Positions 51,454 through 62,230 of a stretch of DNA of 64,000 nucleotides are shown piece by piece. The translations under genes and the position numbers were made by a program. How positions within the stretch are numbered: the first letter of the stretch is position 1; each line of letters starts with the position of its first letter. The stretch covers positions 89,595,141 through 89,659,140 of the forward strand of contig NC_079487.1 in assembly GCF_020520425.1 (NCBI RefSeq), in the 5' to 3' direction. This stretch comes from Spinacia oleracea. Taxonomy: Eukaryota > Streptophyta > Magnoliopsida > Caryophyllales > Amaranthaceae. The notes beneath the pieces are model-generated. The model was not told where the DNA came from. It ran no database searches and saw nothing but the letters and a program-made list of their open reading frames with translations.

Positions 51454-52818
51454 TGTTAGGTTATGATACATATGACAATTCATAAATCATGCGGAAAAAC
51501 CATAAAGCCAGGAAAGCATATTATTTACACATAATCATTTAGCATAGAATAGATGCATACATGTTGTAGCTTGCCTTCCCTAGTTGCGCCCGAACCGAAC
51601 AAGAACAAGTCTTTAGGACTCCAAATGTCGTCCCTCCGTAGATAGTCCACAGTACGTCCGGATCCGCCTCAAGTTAGACCAACTAGAATCGCCCTTTAAG
51701 GTGCTTAGGAATTTCGGCTAGTGCTTGCAAGTGTATAGCTGATTTTTATTTCAAAAACTTACCCTTTGAATACTTCAATCGTACCCATAAATTGTGACCC
51801 TAGGCACCTATTTATAGGAGTATGGAAAAGGAATTGTAATCCTAGTAGGATGTGGATTTGCTAGTTAGAACTTTATTAGGACTCTAAATAACAAAACAAA
51901 TCTAATAGGATTAGGATTTTAATCTTTGCACAAATCCTAATAGGATTAGGATTTCCCGCACAAGCATCGCACAAGCCGTGCACCCGCGCAAGCCTTGCGG
52001 CCCACGTCAGGCGCACAGCCCATGCTGCTGTGCTGTCGCGCGCGCGCGCCCTTGGCTGGGCCTGGCCTTGCGCTGGGCCTGGTCGAGGCGTGCGTTGGTG
52101 CGTGCGGCTCGCTGGGCGATGGCCTGGCTTCGTGCTGGGCCTTCGTCTAGCGGGCCTCGTCCGATGCTAATTCGTACGATACGCTTCCGATTAAATTCCC
52201 GATTCCGGAATTCATTTCCGATACGAACAATATTTAATATTTCCGATTCCGGAATTAATTTCCATTTCGAACAAATATTTAATATTTCCGTTTCCGGAAT
52301 TATTTTCCGATTCCGATAATATTTTCGATTCTGACAATATTTCCGTTTCCGGCAATATTTCCGTTTCCGGCAATATTTCCATTTCCGGTAATATTTTCCG
52401 ATACGTACCATGTTTCCGTTTCCGGCAACATCTACGACTTGGATAATATTTATATTTCCGATACGATCCATATTTCCGTTTCCGGCAATATCATCGTTTC
52501 CGGAGTATTCATTTCTTGCTTGTGACGATCTCAGCTCCCACTGAAACCAAGATCCGTCGATTCCGAATATCCATAGATAGAGTATTTAATGCCATTAAAT
52601 ACTTGATCCGTTTACGTACTATTTGTGTGACCCTGCGGGTTCAGTCAAGAGTAAGCTGTGGATTAATATCATTAATTCCACTTGAACTGAAGCGGCCTCT
52701 AGCTAGGCATTCAGCTCACTTGATCTCACTGAATTATTAACTTGTTAATTAATACTGAACCGCATTTATTAGACTTAACATAGAATGCATACTTGGACCA
52801 AGGGCATTATTTCCTTCA
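51454..52818 (-). repeat. Element A 5' LTR (different subfamily from its 3' LTR)
   Basis: 1,365 bp with the family ends. TATTTATA at 51809-51816; CCGGAAA-type array at about 52196-52510. The unique region (GTTAGAACTTTATTAGGACTC; AGGATTTCCCGCACAAGC) matches none of the other LTRs here and clearly not element A's left LTR. The flank AGAGAG after it does not match the left flank AATAAG. Confidence 0.9.
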
Positions 52819-52869
52819 AGAGAGAGAATGAGTTTTTGGGAATGTTAGCTCGTTGAGACTTTAGCCTAT

Positions 52870-53148
52870 CAGTGTACAATAAATATTATACGTCGTAGTA
52901 AAAGTTAATTCAAAATGATTAAAAGTTACCCTTATATGTGTAAAAGTTATATATTTATTAATACAAATTGTCATTAAATTATTTTTTCAAAATTACTAAT
53001 AATGTATAAAATTAATCATTTAACCATTTAAATGTTCATCTATCAACATTTTTTTTGTAATATAAAAGTTAATCAAAATATATTAAAAGTTACATAAAAC
53101 TAGGTAAAAGTAACAAAATACTTGTTTAAAGTTATCTTATTGTACACC
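52870..53148. mobile_element. Possible AT-rich MITE
   Basis: GTGTACAATAA at about 52872 faces TTATTGTACAC at about 53138. The sequence between is very AT-rich, with several AAAAGTTA phrases. The short inverted ends and size suit a MITE, but no clear target duplication was found. Confidence 0.35.
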
Positions 53149-53311
53149 TTGTACGTGCAAGACCTTTTGTTTGTTCTATTACTTTTTTTTGTAAGGAGCC
53201 AAACAAAGGAAAACTTGTTTGAAATCTCATTTTTCAAAAAATCATGCGTGCGTTTTTCCTTGAAAAATCATTTTTCACTGAAAATATTTTCTGTCAAGTA
53301 AGCAGTATATA

Positions 53312-53611
53312 CTCCCTCCGCCCCTCAATACTCGCACCGCTTTCCTTTTTGAGTCGTCCCTTAATACTTGCACCGCTTCTATAAATGGAAATTTTTACCA
53401 ATATTATATTATTTCTCACACTTACCTACTAACCTACTCCATACGAAAAATCGTTTAAAAATTTATACCCCTACTATCCCTTACACATTTCCTACTAACT
53501 ATTAAAAAAATACCCCACTATCAACTAACACCCATTAAATTAATAAGTCAATTCAAGTGTTTTAAACTCCGCACTGGTCAAACCGTTGCGAGTATTAAGG
53601 GACGGTGGTAG
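53312..53611. mobile_element. Stowaway-type MITE
   Basis: About 300 bp starting CTCCCTCCGCCCCTCAATAC after TA and ending in GTATTAAGGGACGGTGG before TA. CTCCCTCCG ends and TA duplications are the Stowaway (Tc1/mariner-related) hallmark. Inner inverted stretches (ACTCGCACCG versus CGTTGCGAGT) extend the terminal repeats. Confidence 0.8.
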
Positions 53612-53909
53612 TACTTCTTTTGAAAGTTACTTTTTTTATGGAGCGCTAAAAGCCGCCCTATATTACTCAAAATCGCCCCACTATTTTACACATATACCCT
53701 CCTTTATTTACCCCCTCATTCAACATTTACCATCATCATTTACCCTCTTACCTTCCCACCACAAACCGGACCACCACTGGCCAACACTGCTGCCACCACA
53801 TCGCCGGCGACAAAATGCGTAGTAATGTTTACATGGTTAGGTCTACCGATGGAACGTCGAATTCACAAGAGTTTTTTTTTTGTCCGCAAAAAAATTCAGA
53901 AACTTATGC

Positions 53910-54340
53910 ATTTTAAGCTTGTACCATGGTTCAGACTTATGAGTTTTTAGCTTCGACCATGGTATAGACTTATGCAGTTTAAACTCGTACCATGGACGGA
54001 GCTTAAAATTCATAAGTCTACGCCATGGTACGAGCTTAAAATGTATAAGTCTATACCATGGTCGAAGCTAAAAATTCATAAGTCTATAAATATTTTTTTT
54101 CCAAGTAGATTAAATCAAATTCAACAGCAAATCAAAACCTTAAATAATATAGACTTATGCATATTAAGCTCACACCATGGCGTAAACTTATGAATTTTAA
54201 GCTCCGTCCATGGTACGAGCTTAAACTGCATAAGTCTATACCATAGTCGAAGCTAAAAACTCACAAGTCTGTACCATGGCACAAGCTTAAAATCCATAAG
54301 CTTGTACCATGGTACAAGCTAAAAATGCATAAGTTTCTGA
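53910..54340. repeat. CCATGG-centred palindromic array, about 33-bp spacing
   Basis: CCATGG or a near variant recurs near 53924, 53957, 53989, 54024, 54055, 54175, 54208, 54240 (CCATAG), 54275 and 54307. It is flanked by arms such as AGCTTAAAATGTATAAGTCTA and the complement. Adjacent units are in opposite orientation, so the whole block is self-complementary at two scales. Confidence 0.8.
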
Positions 54341-54547
54341 TAAATTTTCCGGAAAATAAAATAAAATAATTCGACGTTCCAATGGTAGACTCGACCATGT
54401 AAACATTACTACACATTTTTTCGTCGGCGAAATGGTGGTCGAGGTGCTGTCGGTGGTGCTGGTCGTCGGTGGTGGACAGGGGTGGGAAGGTAAGAGGGTA
54501 AATGAGGATGGTAAATGTTGAATGAGTGGTAAATAAAGGAGAGTAAG

Positions 54548-54950
54548 GGTGCGTTCTGTTCAACTTATTTGACCTGAACTTATCTGAACTTATCTGATTT
54601 TATCTGATCTTATCTGAACTTATCTGAACTTATGGGAACTTCTTGAAATAAATAATAAATAATAAATAATAAATAATAAATAATAAATAATAAATAATAA
54701 ATAATAAATAATAAATAATAAATAATAAATAATAAATAATAATATTAATAATATTAATAATAATATTATTATTAATATTGCAACTTATTGGAATTTATTG
54801 TAACTTATTGAAACTTATCTGAACTTATTGGAACTTATCTGAACTTATCTGAACTTATCTGAACTTATTGGAACTTATTGAAACTTATTGGAACTTATTG
54901 GAACTTATTAGACCTGAAACTTATTTTATTAAGGTGAAAAGAACGCACCC
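54548..54950. mobile_element. Small inverted-repeat element nested in the foldback arm
   Basis: It begins GGGTGCGTTCTGTTCAACTT and ends GGTGAAAAGAACGCACCC. Both ends run inward into repeats of TGAACTTATC or GGAACTTATT. The centre holds an (ATAAATA)n-type microsatellite. Removing it rejoins the right arm of the outer element (GGAGAG to ATTGG), so it inserted later. Probable TA duplication. Confidence 0.75.
54645..54745. repeat. AATAAAT microsatellite
   Basis: Perfect seven-base AATAAAT repeat over about 100 bp in the centre of the nested inverted-repeat element. Confidence 0.9.
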
Positions 54951-55069
54951 TATATTGGTAAATTGGTGGGGCGGTAAATAGTAAGTTTTTTTTTTTTTTT
55001 GGATAATAGGGTAAATTGAAATCTAAGTTTTGTAAAATGAAATAAAATTATGCAAAAAATAAAAAAGCA

Positions 55070-55252
55070 AATGAATTTCTCTCTCCTCAAACTCCAACTC
55101 GCAGCTGCTCTGCAATTCTGCATCTCCTTCATCCTCTTAAAACCCTAACTACTCTCCTCCAACAAAACAACCATCATCCATTTGTATCACCACCGCTAGT
55201 CGGCGGCGCATCTGCCAACCACCTCTCCTTCTCTCTGCCGCTGCTATTATCG
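55070..55252 (+). other. Probable 5'UTR exon of the RABA5a-like gene
   Basis: CT-rich stretch with AAAACCCTAACTACTCTCC and CTTCTCTCTGCCGCTGC, typical of plant leader exons. It ends in a good donor, CG-GTATGT, at 55253. The next acceptor in line with the coding exon is CAG at 57956-57958. Transcript ends are not visible from sequence. Confidence 0.55.
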
Positions 55253-57958
55253 GTATGTACTTTCTTCGCTAATCTATTTTGTATCGATTTTTTTGGAAAT
55301 TTTCTGTTGATTTTTTGTATTTAAAGATCCAATTAGTGTCTAGTGTCATGTGGGGATGATGGATTTTTCCTGATAGGATGGTTTGAAATGGTCAAATACA
55401 TTCTTTTGGGTTTTTTGCTGGCTTTGTTTTGGTGTTATTTTATGTGTAATTAGTCTATACCCACTTCATAAATCATAATTGTGCTTGAAAATCATATTGT
55501 CCCTTTCTCTCTCCTGCCTTGGCTTTGGGAAGGGCCTGGTCATGGTTTATATTGTTTGCAATTGATAATTGGATGAGATTGAAGTGATGGGGCAAAAGTT
55601 ATAATAACGAGGGTGATCATGTTGTTTGCCATTGATAATTGGATGAGACTATAGCTAGGGTAAATGCTAAATTGTGATGGGGGAAAATTAGAATAACGAG
55701 GGTGATCAAACCTAAATACATAGAGCGGCAATACAATTAAACGAAGACGATGTAGTCACATTAAATGGGAATGAACTGTTCATAAGTGTGTGTTTAAAGT
55801 ACTTTGTAACGAGGGTGTTCAAACCTAAATACACAGAGTGGCAATGTAATTAAACGAGAATGTAGTCACATTAAATGGAAATGAGCTGTTCATAAGTGAG
55901 TGTTTAAAGTATTTTGGTTCAATCTTACAGAGGAACAACAATATGTTTCTGTAGCATACCCCTGTGGAAGGGAAAATTCTATAGAATGGCTATTAGGCGA
56001 GCGTTTATGAAGGATTTTATTAGAAAGATGAGTGTAGCAAAGATGCGTTTTTTTAGGGATGGATGTGTGAAAACCTCTTGAAGGATAGAATTCAAATTGA
56101 AGGTATTTGGAGAAAGATTAAAGGTGCGGGTATTGAGGAAAAAATAAGGTATAACAAACAACATTGGTTATAGCTGCACTAATATGAAAATTGGAAAGTT
56201 GTATCATGGGGATTCTAGATGAAACTGTGGGAGACTAAAGATGACTTAAATGGGGGAGTAAAGAATGATATGAAGACTTTTGGTTTAGACGCTAATGGAG
56301 GACGATAATCCTTGTTGATGACTAATCTTATTCATGCATGCACTAGACGTCTAGACCACATTATATTGTGATCAAGGATGTGTCATTGTTGATGGTAAAG
56401 ATTAATGAAATGGATACAAACATCAAGGTTCAAGGAACGAGATCAACAAATTGTTTCCATTGTGACTAAAAAACACTTGAAGCCCGTTCACAGTTTTGAA
56501 AACGCAATGTCCCCAACAATTGTATAATATGGTTTATGTAGGATAAGAAGTCAAAAGACTTGTAATTCTTAAGGGAAGGAAAGAGGCCAATTGTAGGGGA
56601 ATTAACTTCAAATAAATTGCATGGCAAGAAGCTTGCTGATCTCCCAAAATCCAAGTGTCCATAGAATTCTTTGCGCAAATGACCTTAAATGGTTGAAGTC
56701 CCTTTGCATGACAATCCTTCTTACTAAAAATGTGTGTCATTGATGGAGTGCTTTGAAGTTGGAAAAGACAAGGCCATCATAGAGCTTGACTAAATTGTAA
56801 CCCATTTAGAAGATGAAGGTTTTACTCTTAACATTAAATGGAAGGGGAAATAGAATATTGCTTTATAGATGCTGTAACAGGAGCACTTGAAAGGGAAAAA
56901 AGATGAATCGTGAGACTTAACTGCTCGACCAATAATCTAATTGGAGCAAAAGCCTTTTCTTTACATCATATTGAAGATTTTTTTCTTAGCAAATACGTAA
57001 GCTAGGCTAAAAGTAAGTTTCTAAAAGTTATTATCTCAAGGGTGATAAGAACAAATCCTATTGCATTAAGGAGCCTCGAAAGAATGCTTAGATGGTGGAG
57101 TTCCTGTCAAGTTTGCTCTCTCCCTCCTGAACCTGTTTTTTGAACATGTGAACTGAATAGTACACACATCAACTAGTTCAATTAACTAACAAGCAATTGC
57201 ATTCTCTTATTCATTTGTAGTCAGAAATGTATTGTCAAGCTCTATCTCACATGGAGTGTGAAATTTATGAGGACTGATTTGCCTTTTGAAATCCTTGTGC
57301 ATTGTACATTATGAAATTTTATAAACAAAATGATTGGTTGTATCCTACATGGTTTATTTGTACACAATATTTTCAAACTCGGACGAGCTGGTAAAAAGTA
57401 AATTAGTAATTATGTAGTATTCGTTTGATGATTGTTTAATGATCTAAGGATCTGACTTTGGATGTTGATAAGCAGCAGGCATTTATGCGGAATCAGTGTA
57501 GCGATTCCGTTTGGTGCGACTATAATGAACCCATGAGTAGACTGTATGAGGTGTTGGGTAATCACTAAGATGGTTAATGTTGATGTAAACGTGTGGTTTC
57601 TCTGTTTTTTTTTTATGGTCCCTTTATATGTTTTTTGGCTTCTAGTGGTGGACATCGAATAGACGTGCCCATAGTTTGTAATCTTTTTTTTCATGCTGCA
57701 GGTTAGCTAATAGCTATTGCTACCCTGTTTGCCGCTTTGGTTTGCATAGAAGAATTAGTAAGAACCTTCTATTGATGATTTTCTTTGCTTACATTCAAAG
57801 TTTTTGCGTTGTCTTCACTTGCTCTATGCATTTCATGTCACTTCACTGAGGAAGAAGCAGTTAGATTCTGGTACTGGTACTGAACTCTTAAAATATCTTT
57901 ATAAAATAATGACTAGAAGGCCCTTGGTATTGATGTCTAAAGCTGATTTCATTATCAG
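55253..57958 (+). other. Probable 2.7-kb 5'UTR intron
   Basis: From the GTATGT donor to TTATCAG before the ATG exon. Short frames exist but nothing resembling a gene. It holds a direct duplication (next entry) and otherwise unremarkable AT-rich DNA. Extra noncoding exons, for instance after CTGCAG at 57697-57702, cannot be excluded. Confidence 0.5.
55694..55919. repeat. 113-bp tandem duplication in the 5'UTR intron
   Basis: TAACGAGGGTG starts at 55694 and again at 55807. The shared block includes ATTAAACGA, TGTAGTCACATTAAATGG and CTGTTCATAAGTG. Copies differ by several bases and a short indel. A shorter related pair (TTGATAATTGGATGAGA) lies just upstream. Confidence 0.85.
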
Positions 57959-57967
57959 GTGTTGAAG

Positions 57968-60138
57968 ATGGCATTTTATTCAGAGGAACAAACTACTGAG
58001 GATTATCTGTTTAAGATAGTATTAGTTGGTGATTCTGCTGTTGGCAAGTCTAATTTACTTGCAAGATTTGCTAGAGATGAGTTTTACCCAAATTCAAAGT
58101 CAACTATAGGTGTAGAGTTTCAAACACAGAAGATGGAGATAAATGGAAAGGAAATCAAAGCTCAAATTTGGGACACTGCGGGTCAGGAGCGGTTCAGAGC
58201 AGTTACATCAGCATACTACAGAGGTGCAGTTGGGGCTCTTTTGGTGTATGATATCAGTAGACGCCAAACATTTGCTAACATTAGCAGATGGCTCAATGAA
58301 CTCCACAGTAAGCATACATATGAGTTTGCCTCATTTATTGGTTGTTTCTACTGACTTGTTCTGGTATTTATAACGTACAGCACTAATGGTATTTATAACG
58401 TACAGCACTAATGCACGACTTCAATGTCTGTTTGTCATTTTTTTTGGTTATTTTATCTACACATGTTTATAGGGTACATAGCATTTTTACTATTTGGTTG
58501 TGAATTAATTATATTGTTTTTGTTAATTGTGACATATGCTTTGAAACTACAATGCTAAGAATGTCATCTTGTGGCTCTTGCTTTCTTTCAACCCCCCCCC
58601 CCCCCCCTACCCCCCTCTCTTCCTTCATGTTAGTCTCCACTTTCCCTTTTTTCTGGTGAATTTGCATCATGAAAATTCTCCTCTTTTTCAGTTGGATTTT
58701 GTTTCTGGTGTCGCAACTATGTATGTTTTTGAGAAATATGTCGCTTTTTTCTAATTGCATTTTTAAAAGACTTTGCATCAGAAATTTGATTCCCAGGTGT
58801 TATTGATTACATATTTAAAAGTTGCCTAGATATTAAAGCAATGATATACGCATATAGGATGCTAAATACTCCCTCCGTATTTTTTTAGGAGTCACACGTT
58901 GATCGGCACAAGTATTAATGAAACATAGTTGAATTTGATATAATAATGATGCAAGTGGGGTAGTTAACAATAAAGAAATATAAAAAAATAAGTGGGGTGT
59001 AAAGTTACCAAAAATGGAATTATTTATGATTTAAGTGGGCTCATAAGAAATTAAAAATAATAAACAATTGGGGAGTAGGTGTAAAAGTTACCAAAAATGG
59101 AATTGTGACTCTTACAAAAGTATGGTCGGAAGTAGTAATTGTGACTCCTTAAAAAATACGGAGGGATCCATCCACATTATTTTACAAACTTCCCTGAATT
59201 GGCTTTCCCGGATAAAATTGCATACTTCCTTTTCAAATAAACTTTTCTATACTTTTTCTCACTAACCCACTCTTTTTTCTCTAACCCACTCTTTTTTCTC
59301 TAACCCACGCTTCTCTTACCTTTTTCACTCTCTGCCTACCACTATCAATTCTAATCTTTCCAACCCTAACTGACTCTCTTTTTCTTTTCTTTCTTTTCAA
59401 TCCCATGTCATTCTCTCCTAATTTCTTGTGCCACTTCCGCTATACAATTTATGTGAAGAAAGGAGATAAAAAATGATGTTAGTACCGGTTTATAGCTGAA
59501 GCTTATCCAGTGTTACCTAATTCTCTAATCACCCCGGGAACTGCGAACCGAAAAAGCCAATAATAACATGAAAAGCAAATTGGGTAGCAAGTTGTGAACC
59601 TTTACCCACTCATACTAGCGAACCAGGTAACAGTGAGCTTATCCATAGAGATTTGTCTAATCAATGCCTTAGTTTTTGACTAAAACAAAAAAAGTGCACT
59701 CTTTGAGTATCAACAGGTTATGCAGAATGTTATAAGAATATACTGTTCCCTCCCAAATATATATTTTCCCAATTGAATTGATAATGTAATGTTTGTTTGG
59801 CAGCGCATTCCGATATGAACGTGGTTACAATACTTGTAGGCAACAAATCTGATCTCAAGGATGCAAGAGAGGTATCAACTGCTGAAGGGAAGGGTTTGGC
59901 AGAGGCAGAAGGCCTGTTCTTCATTGAGACTTCTGCCTTAGATTCGTCCAATGTTGCTGCTGCTTTCCAGACTGTTGTTAGAGAGATATATAACATCTTG
60001 AGCCGGAAAGTTATGCAATCTCACGAGTTAAAGAAGAATGATTTGTCATCTTTGAGTAATGGGCAGACGGTCGTTCTGCAAGGAGATGAAAATGCCACCG
60101 CGGATCAGCCCAAAAAATCTGGTTGTTGTACTTCTTAA
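57968..60138 (+). CDS. RABA5A: Rab GTPase of the RABA5 class (RABA5a-like)
   Basis: Two coding exons, 57968-58307 and 59804-60138, joined at canonical GT/AG sites within codon 114, give 224 residues. The start [15 protein letters not shown] matches the usual RABA5a start; a GTG three codons earlier is not needed. Visible GTPase boxes: P-loop GDSAVGKS (21-28), switch-I Thr46 in STIGVEF, WDTAGQE (68-74), NKSD (127-130) and TSAL (156-159). The C-terminus KKSGCCTS carries the two cysteines that Rab geranylgeranyl transferase would prenylate for membrane attachment. RABA (Rab11-type) proteins act in trans-Golgi/early-endosome and secretory traffic. No lesion is seen, and the length is normal for the family. 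The subclass call rests on overall resemblance from memory, not on a tree. Confidence 0.93.
58592..58607 (+). repeat. Poly-C run in the RABA5a intron
   Basis: Sixteen C in a row, followed by TACCCCCCTCTC. A simple-sequence tract likely to vary in length and hard to sequence. Confidence 0.85.
58869..59166. mobile_element. Stowaway-type MITE in the RABA5a coding intron
   Basis: About 298 bp. It begins CTCCCTCCGTATTTTTTTAG after TA and ends in CTCCTTAAAAAATACGGAGG, its inverted copy. The following TA is lost or altered (GGGATCC). It lies in the intron 58308-59803, well away from both splice sites. Confidence 0.85.
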
Positions 60139-61570
60139 CACTGAAATGTGATGCCTATGCTGTTGTTTCTCGAAATTAATATCATTTGTGGTTATTTCAT
60201 TCATTTATTACTGGATACTATCATGAAAATATGGAAGACTAAAATTGTAAATTTTATTGGAGTAGTAAAATTTCTAGTCTTGGTGGTGTTGGTTGGAGTA
60301 GGGTTGATGTATCTTATTTGACAAGTCTCTCACCCACCCCAAGCTGCTGGAGGAATGTAATAGATGAAGAATCATCATTTCTGTAAAGGTACTGTGAATG
60401 AACGGCATCCTAAGAAATTGCAAACCGGGGGAATAATTAAAACCTAAAACGGATAAAGAGTCCAATCATGGGCTAGTAAGTGCAACAAAGGGAACTGAAT
60501 CATTCAGAGATGTGCTATTTTGTGAGCTAATGACACCACTGAAAATTTTGTTTACGAGTTGCAAAGGAACTCAAAAACATTTACTGAAATATTTCTTACA
60601 CAGGACAGTTTGCCTTGCACTCACGTAAAACATTCAAGCTATATCGGGAAGAATTAGATAAGGCCAGCCTGAAACTAGAAAAGTTAGACCAAATATATTC
60701 TCTTCACCTTGTTGTTTCTTGTAAAAATAGATCATAAGTAGATAAGAAATATTTAGAAAAGAAAGATTAAAAAAAAACATTCAGAGCAGATCAGGAAAAA
60801 TTATATTATACCAGTTAAGAAACTAGAAAAATCAAACCAGTCTAGGTGAAGAGAATGTAGCCTATCATTCTCTGTAACTATATGACCTTAATTTGTACTT
60901 TCCTCCTTTCTTTTTTAGTTGACACAATTTTTTTTTTATTACGCTTATCAATATGTAGTGTCAAAAGTTATATTGTGTCATCTAAAAAAGAACCGAGAAA
61001 GTATATTATATCAAGCATGTTTCTTAATCTATATGTAACAGACTATCAGGCACATGATGCCTTCTGATAAAGATGGCAATTATATGGCCAATCATTGTCA
61101 TCTTTGTGTGTACAAAATGATTTGATTTGCTATAAACAAGGGAGGGTGGAGAGCCTCATATCAGATATGTGCCTCCAAACACATACCTGAGGGCACGGTG
61201 TTAATTGTACCATTATTTTGAAAAGTTTTGAGTACCATATTTGAGAAATGAACACCATTTTTGAACTTCTGAGTACCATTTTTGAGCTCCTGATTACCAT
61301 TTTTGAACTTATTTTGGTCTGATATGTTTTTGTCAAAACATATCTGAGATCGGAATATAGTTCCTCATAAACAAGGAGACATCTCACAATTCACCACTAA
61401 ATCGTTAGGGTTCGTTAATATATATAATAATTCACCCAATGACTATGGTTAAAATCGTTATTTTTGCATTCGATTATATCATAATGGTTTTGAAAGAGAA
61501 CAATATTCCTCATGTATAATACATATAAGAACAACATTTTAAGGTTAACTAAAAAATAGTCATATTGTAA
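60139..61570. other. 3'UTR of RABA5a and intergenic DNA
   Basis: The first 100-150 bases after the stop are presumably 3'UTR; no certain polyadenylation signal was identified. The rest is AT-rich with no gene. At 61205-61315 a phrase like GAGTACCATTTTTGAACTTCT is repeated about four times with about 26-bp spacing. Confidence 0.5.
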
Positions 61571-61710
61571 TATGTTGAAGAGCGATTTCCTTCAATATTG
61601 TTTAAAGAACGTCAAATTCCCAAAATGCGCCACTTTTTAACTTAATTCCCACCATACCGTCCACGTCAGCATTAAAACCGGTCTTTTTTTTTTTTAACGA
61701 AGCGACACTA

Positions 61711-61767
61711 AACCGCTATCTTAGGTAGCGGTTGAATTAAGTAAACCGCTATCTGAGATAGCGGTTT
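61711..61767. repeat. Two copies of the CCGCTATCTGAGATAGCGG palindrome (left group)
   Basis: Copies at about 61711-61733 (variant CTATCTTAGGTAG) and 61743-61767. Each is a near-perfect inverted repeat of about 22 bp able to form a hairpin. Four more copies are at 62102-62230. Confidence 0.85.
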
Positions 61768-61808
61768 ATAATCACGTACTATTTATAAATGGTAAAAAAA
61801 AAATAACC

Positions 61809-61880
61809 GTATCAGCTAGGGGTCAAACCCACAACCTTCTACGTAGGAAACAAATGCTCTATCCACTGAGCTACAGACAC
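61809..61880 (-). tRNA. tRNA-Arg(CCT)-like sequence, possibly decayed
   Basis: Read on the minus strand it is exactly 72 nt: acceptor GTGTCTG with CTGATAC (six of seven pairs), TA, D-arm GCTC-AGTGGATA-GAGC (perfect), anticodon loop TTCCTAC with CCT, and T-arm GTGGG-TTTGACC-CCTAG (four of five pairs). Box A (TAGCTCAGTGG) and box B (GGGTTTGACCC) are recognisable. A run of T follows on the same strand, as for Pol III termination. The anticodon stem has several G-T pairs, so function is doubtful. Confidence 0.55.
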
Positions 61881-61948
61881 TAATGTTGATAAGTTAAATT
61901 TTAAAATATTTATAATTAATATTAATAAATGGTTAAAAAGAAATAAAC

Positions 61949-62020
61949 ACATCAAGTAGGATTCGAACCCACGACCACCTGCGTAGAAATAACACACTCT
62001 ATCCACTGAGCTACAGACAC
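61949..62020 (-). pseudogene. Second tRNA-Arg-like sequence, degenerate (anticodon TCT)
   Basis: Also 72 nt on the minus strand with the same 5' end (GTGTCTGTAGCTCAGTGGAT). The T-arm GTGGG-TTCGAAT-CCTAC is perfect, but the anticodon stem and acceptor stem are largely unpaired. The loop TTTCTAC would give TCT. Shared flanks (ATAAATGGTTAAAAA) with the first copy show that a unit of about 140 bp was duplicated. Probably a tRNA pseudogene. Confidence 0.6.
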
Positions 62021-62101
62021 AATTGATGTCACAAGAGGTTACTTCTAAAGTATATTTCTATTTAAACTGTAATTCATGTTAAAAATAATTTACAATTAAG
62101 T

Positions 62102-62230
62102 AAACCGCCATCTGAGATAGCGGTTTTGTTTTAATGCAAACCGCTATCTGAGATAGCGGTTTATAACATTGAACCGCCATCTGAGATGGCGGTTTGCTTT
62201 AAAACGAAACTGCTATCTCATATGGCGGTT
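62102..62230. repeat. Four more copies of the CCGCTATCTGAGATAGCGG palindrome
   Basis: Copies at about 62102-62126, 62138-62162, 62171-62195 and 62205-62230. Several carry paired changes that keep the stem (CCGCCATCTGAGATGGCGG). Spacing is about 34-36 bp. Confidence 0.85.

Larger units (their letters stand above)
4872..52818 (-). mobile_element. Element A: Ty1/copia LTR retrotransposon, outermost of the nest
   Basis: Minus-strand copia element bounded by LTRs at 4872-6219 (3') and 51454-52818 (5'). It is interrupted in its leader by element B (13186-50919). Removing that insert leaves about 10.2 kb. It has a PBS next to the right LTR, a gag-pol frame, and a polypurine-like tract next to the left LTR. 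No target-site duplication is visible: ATAAG lies on the left and AGAGA on the right. The LTRs also differ strongly in their U3 part. This suggests the copy was formed by recombination between two related elements. Confidence 0.88.
53640..54995. mobile_element. Foldback/MITE element with long inverted arms, itself interrupted
   Basis: The left arm (about 53640-53870) and right arm (about 54360-54547, then 54950-54995) are inverted copies: CCCTCTTACCTTCCCACC faces GGTGGGAAGGTAAGAGGG, and GTAATGTTTACATGG faces CCATGTAAACATTAC. The right arm is split by a second element at about 54548-54950. The middle (53910-54340) is a palindromic array. No transposase is encoded. Confidence 0.75.

Noticed and set aside
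58509..58778. 89-residue minus-strand frame in the RABA5a intron
   Set aside because: It reads through the poly-C run as a glycine string inside an intron; no support as a gene.
61809..62020. The two tRNA-like units as heads of SINEs
   Set aside because: No tRNA-unrelated body, 3' A/T tail or flanking TSD follows each unit, and both lie inside the larger inverted-repeat element.
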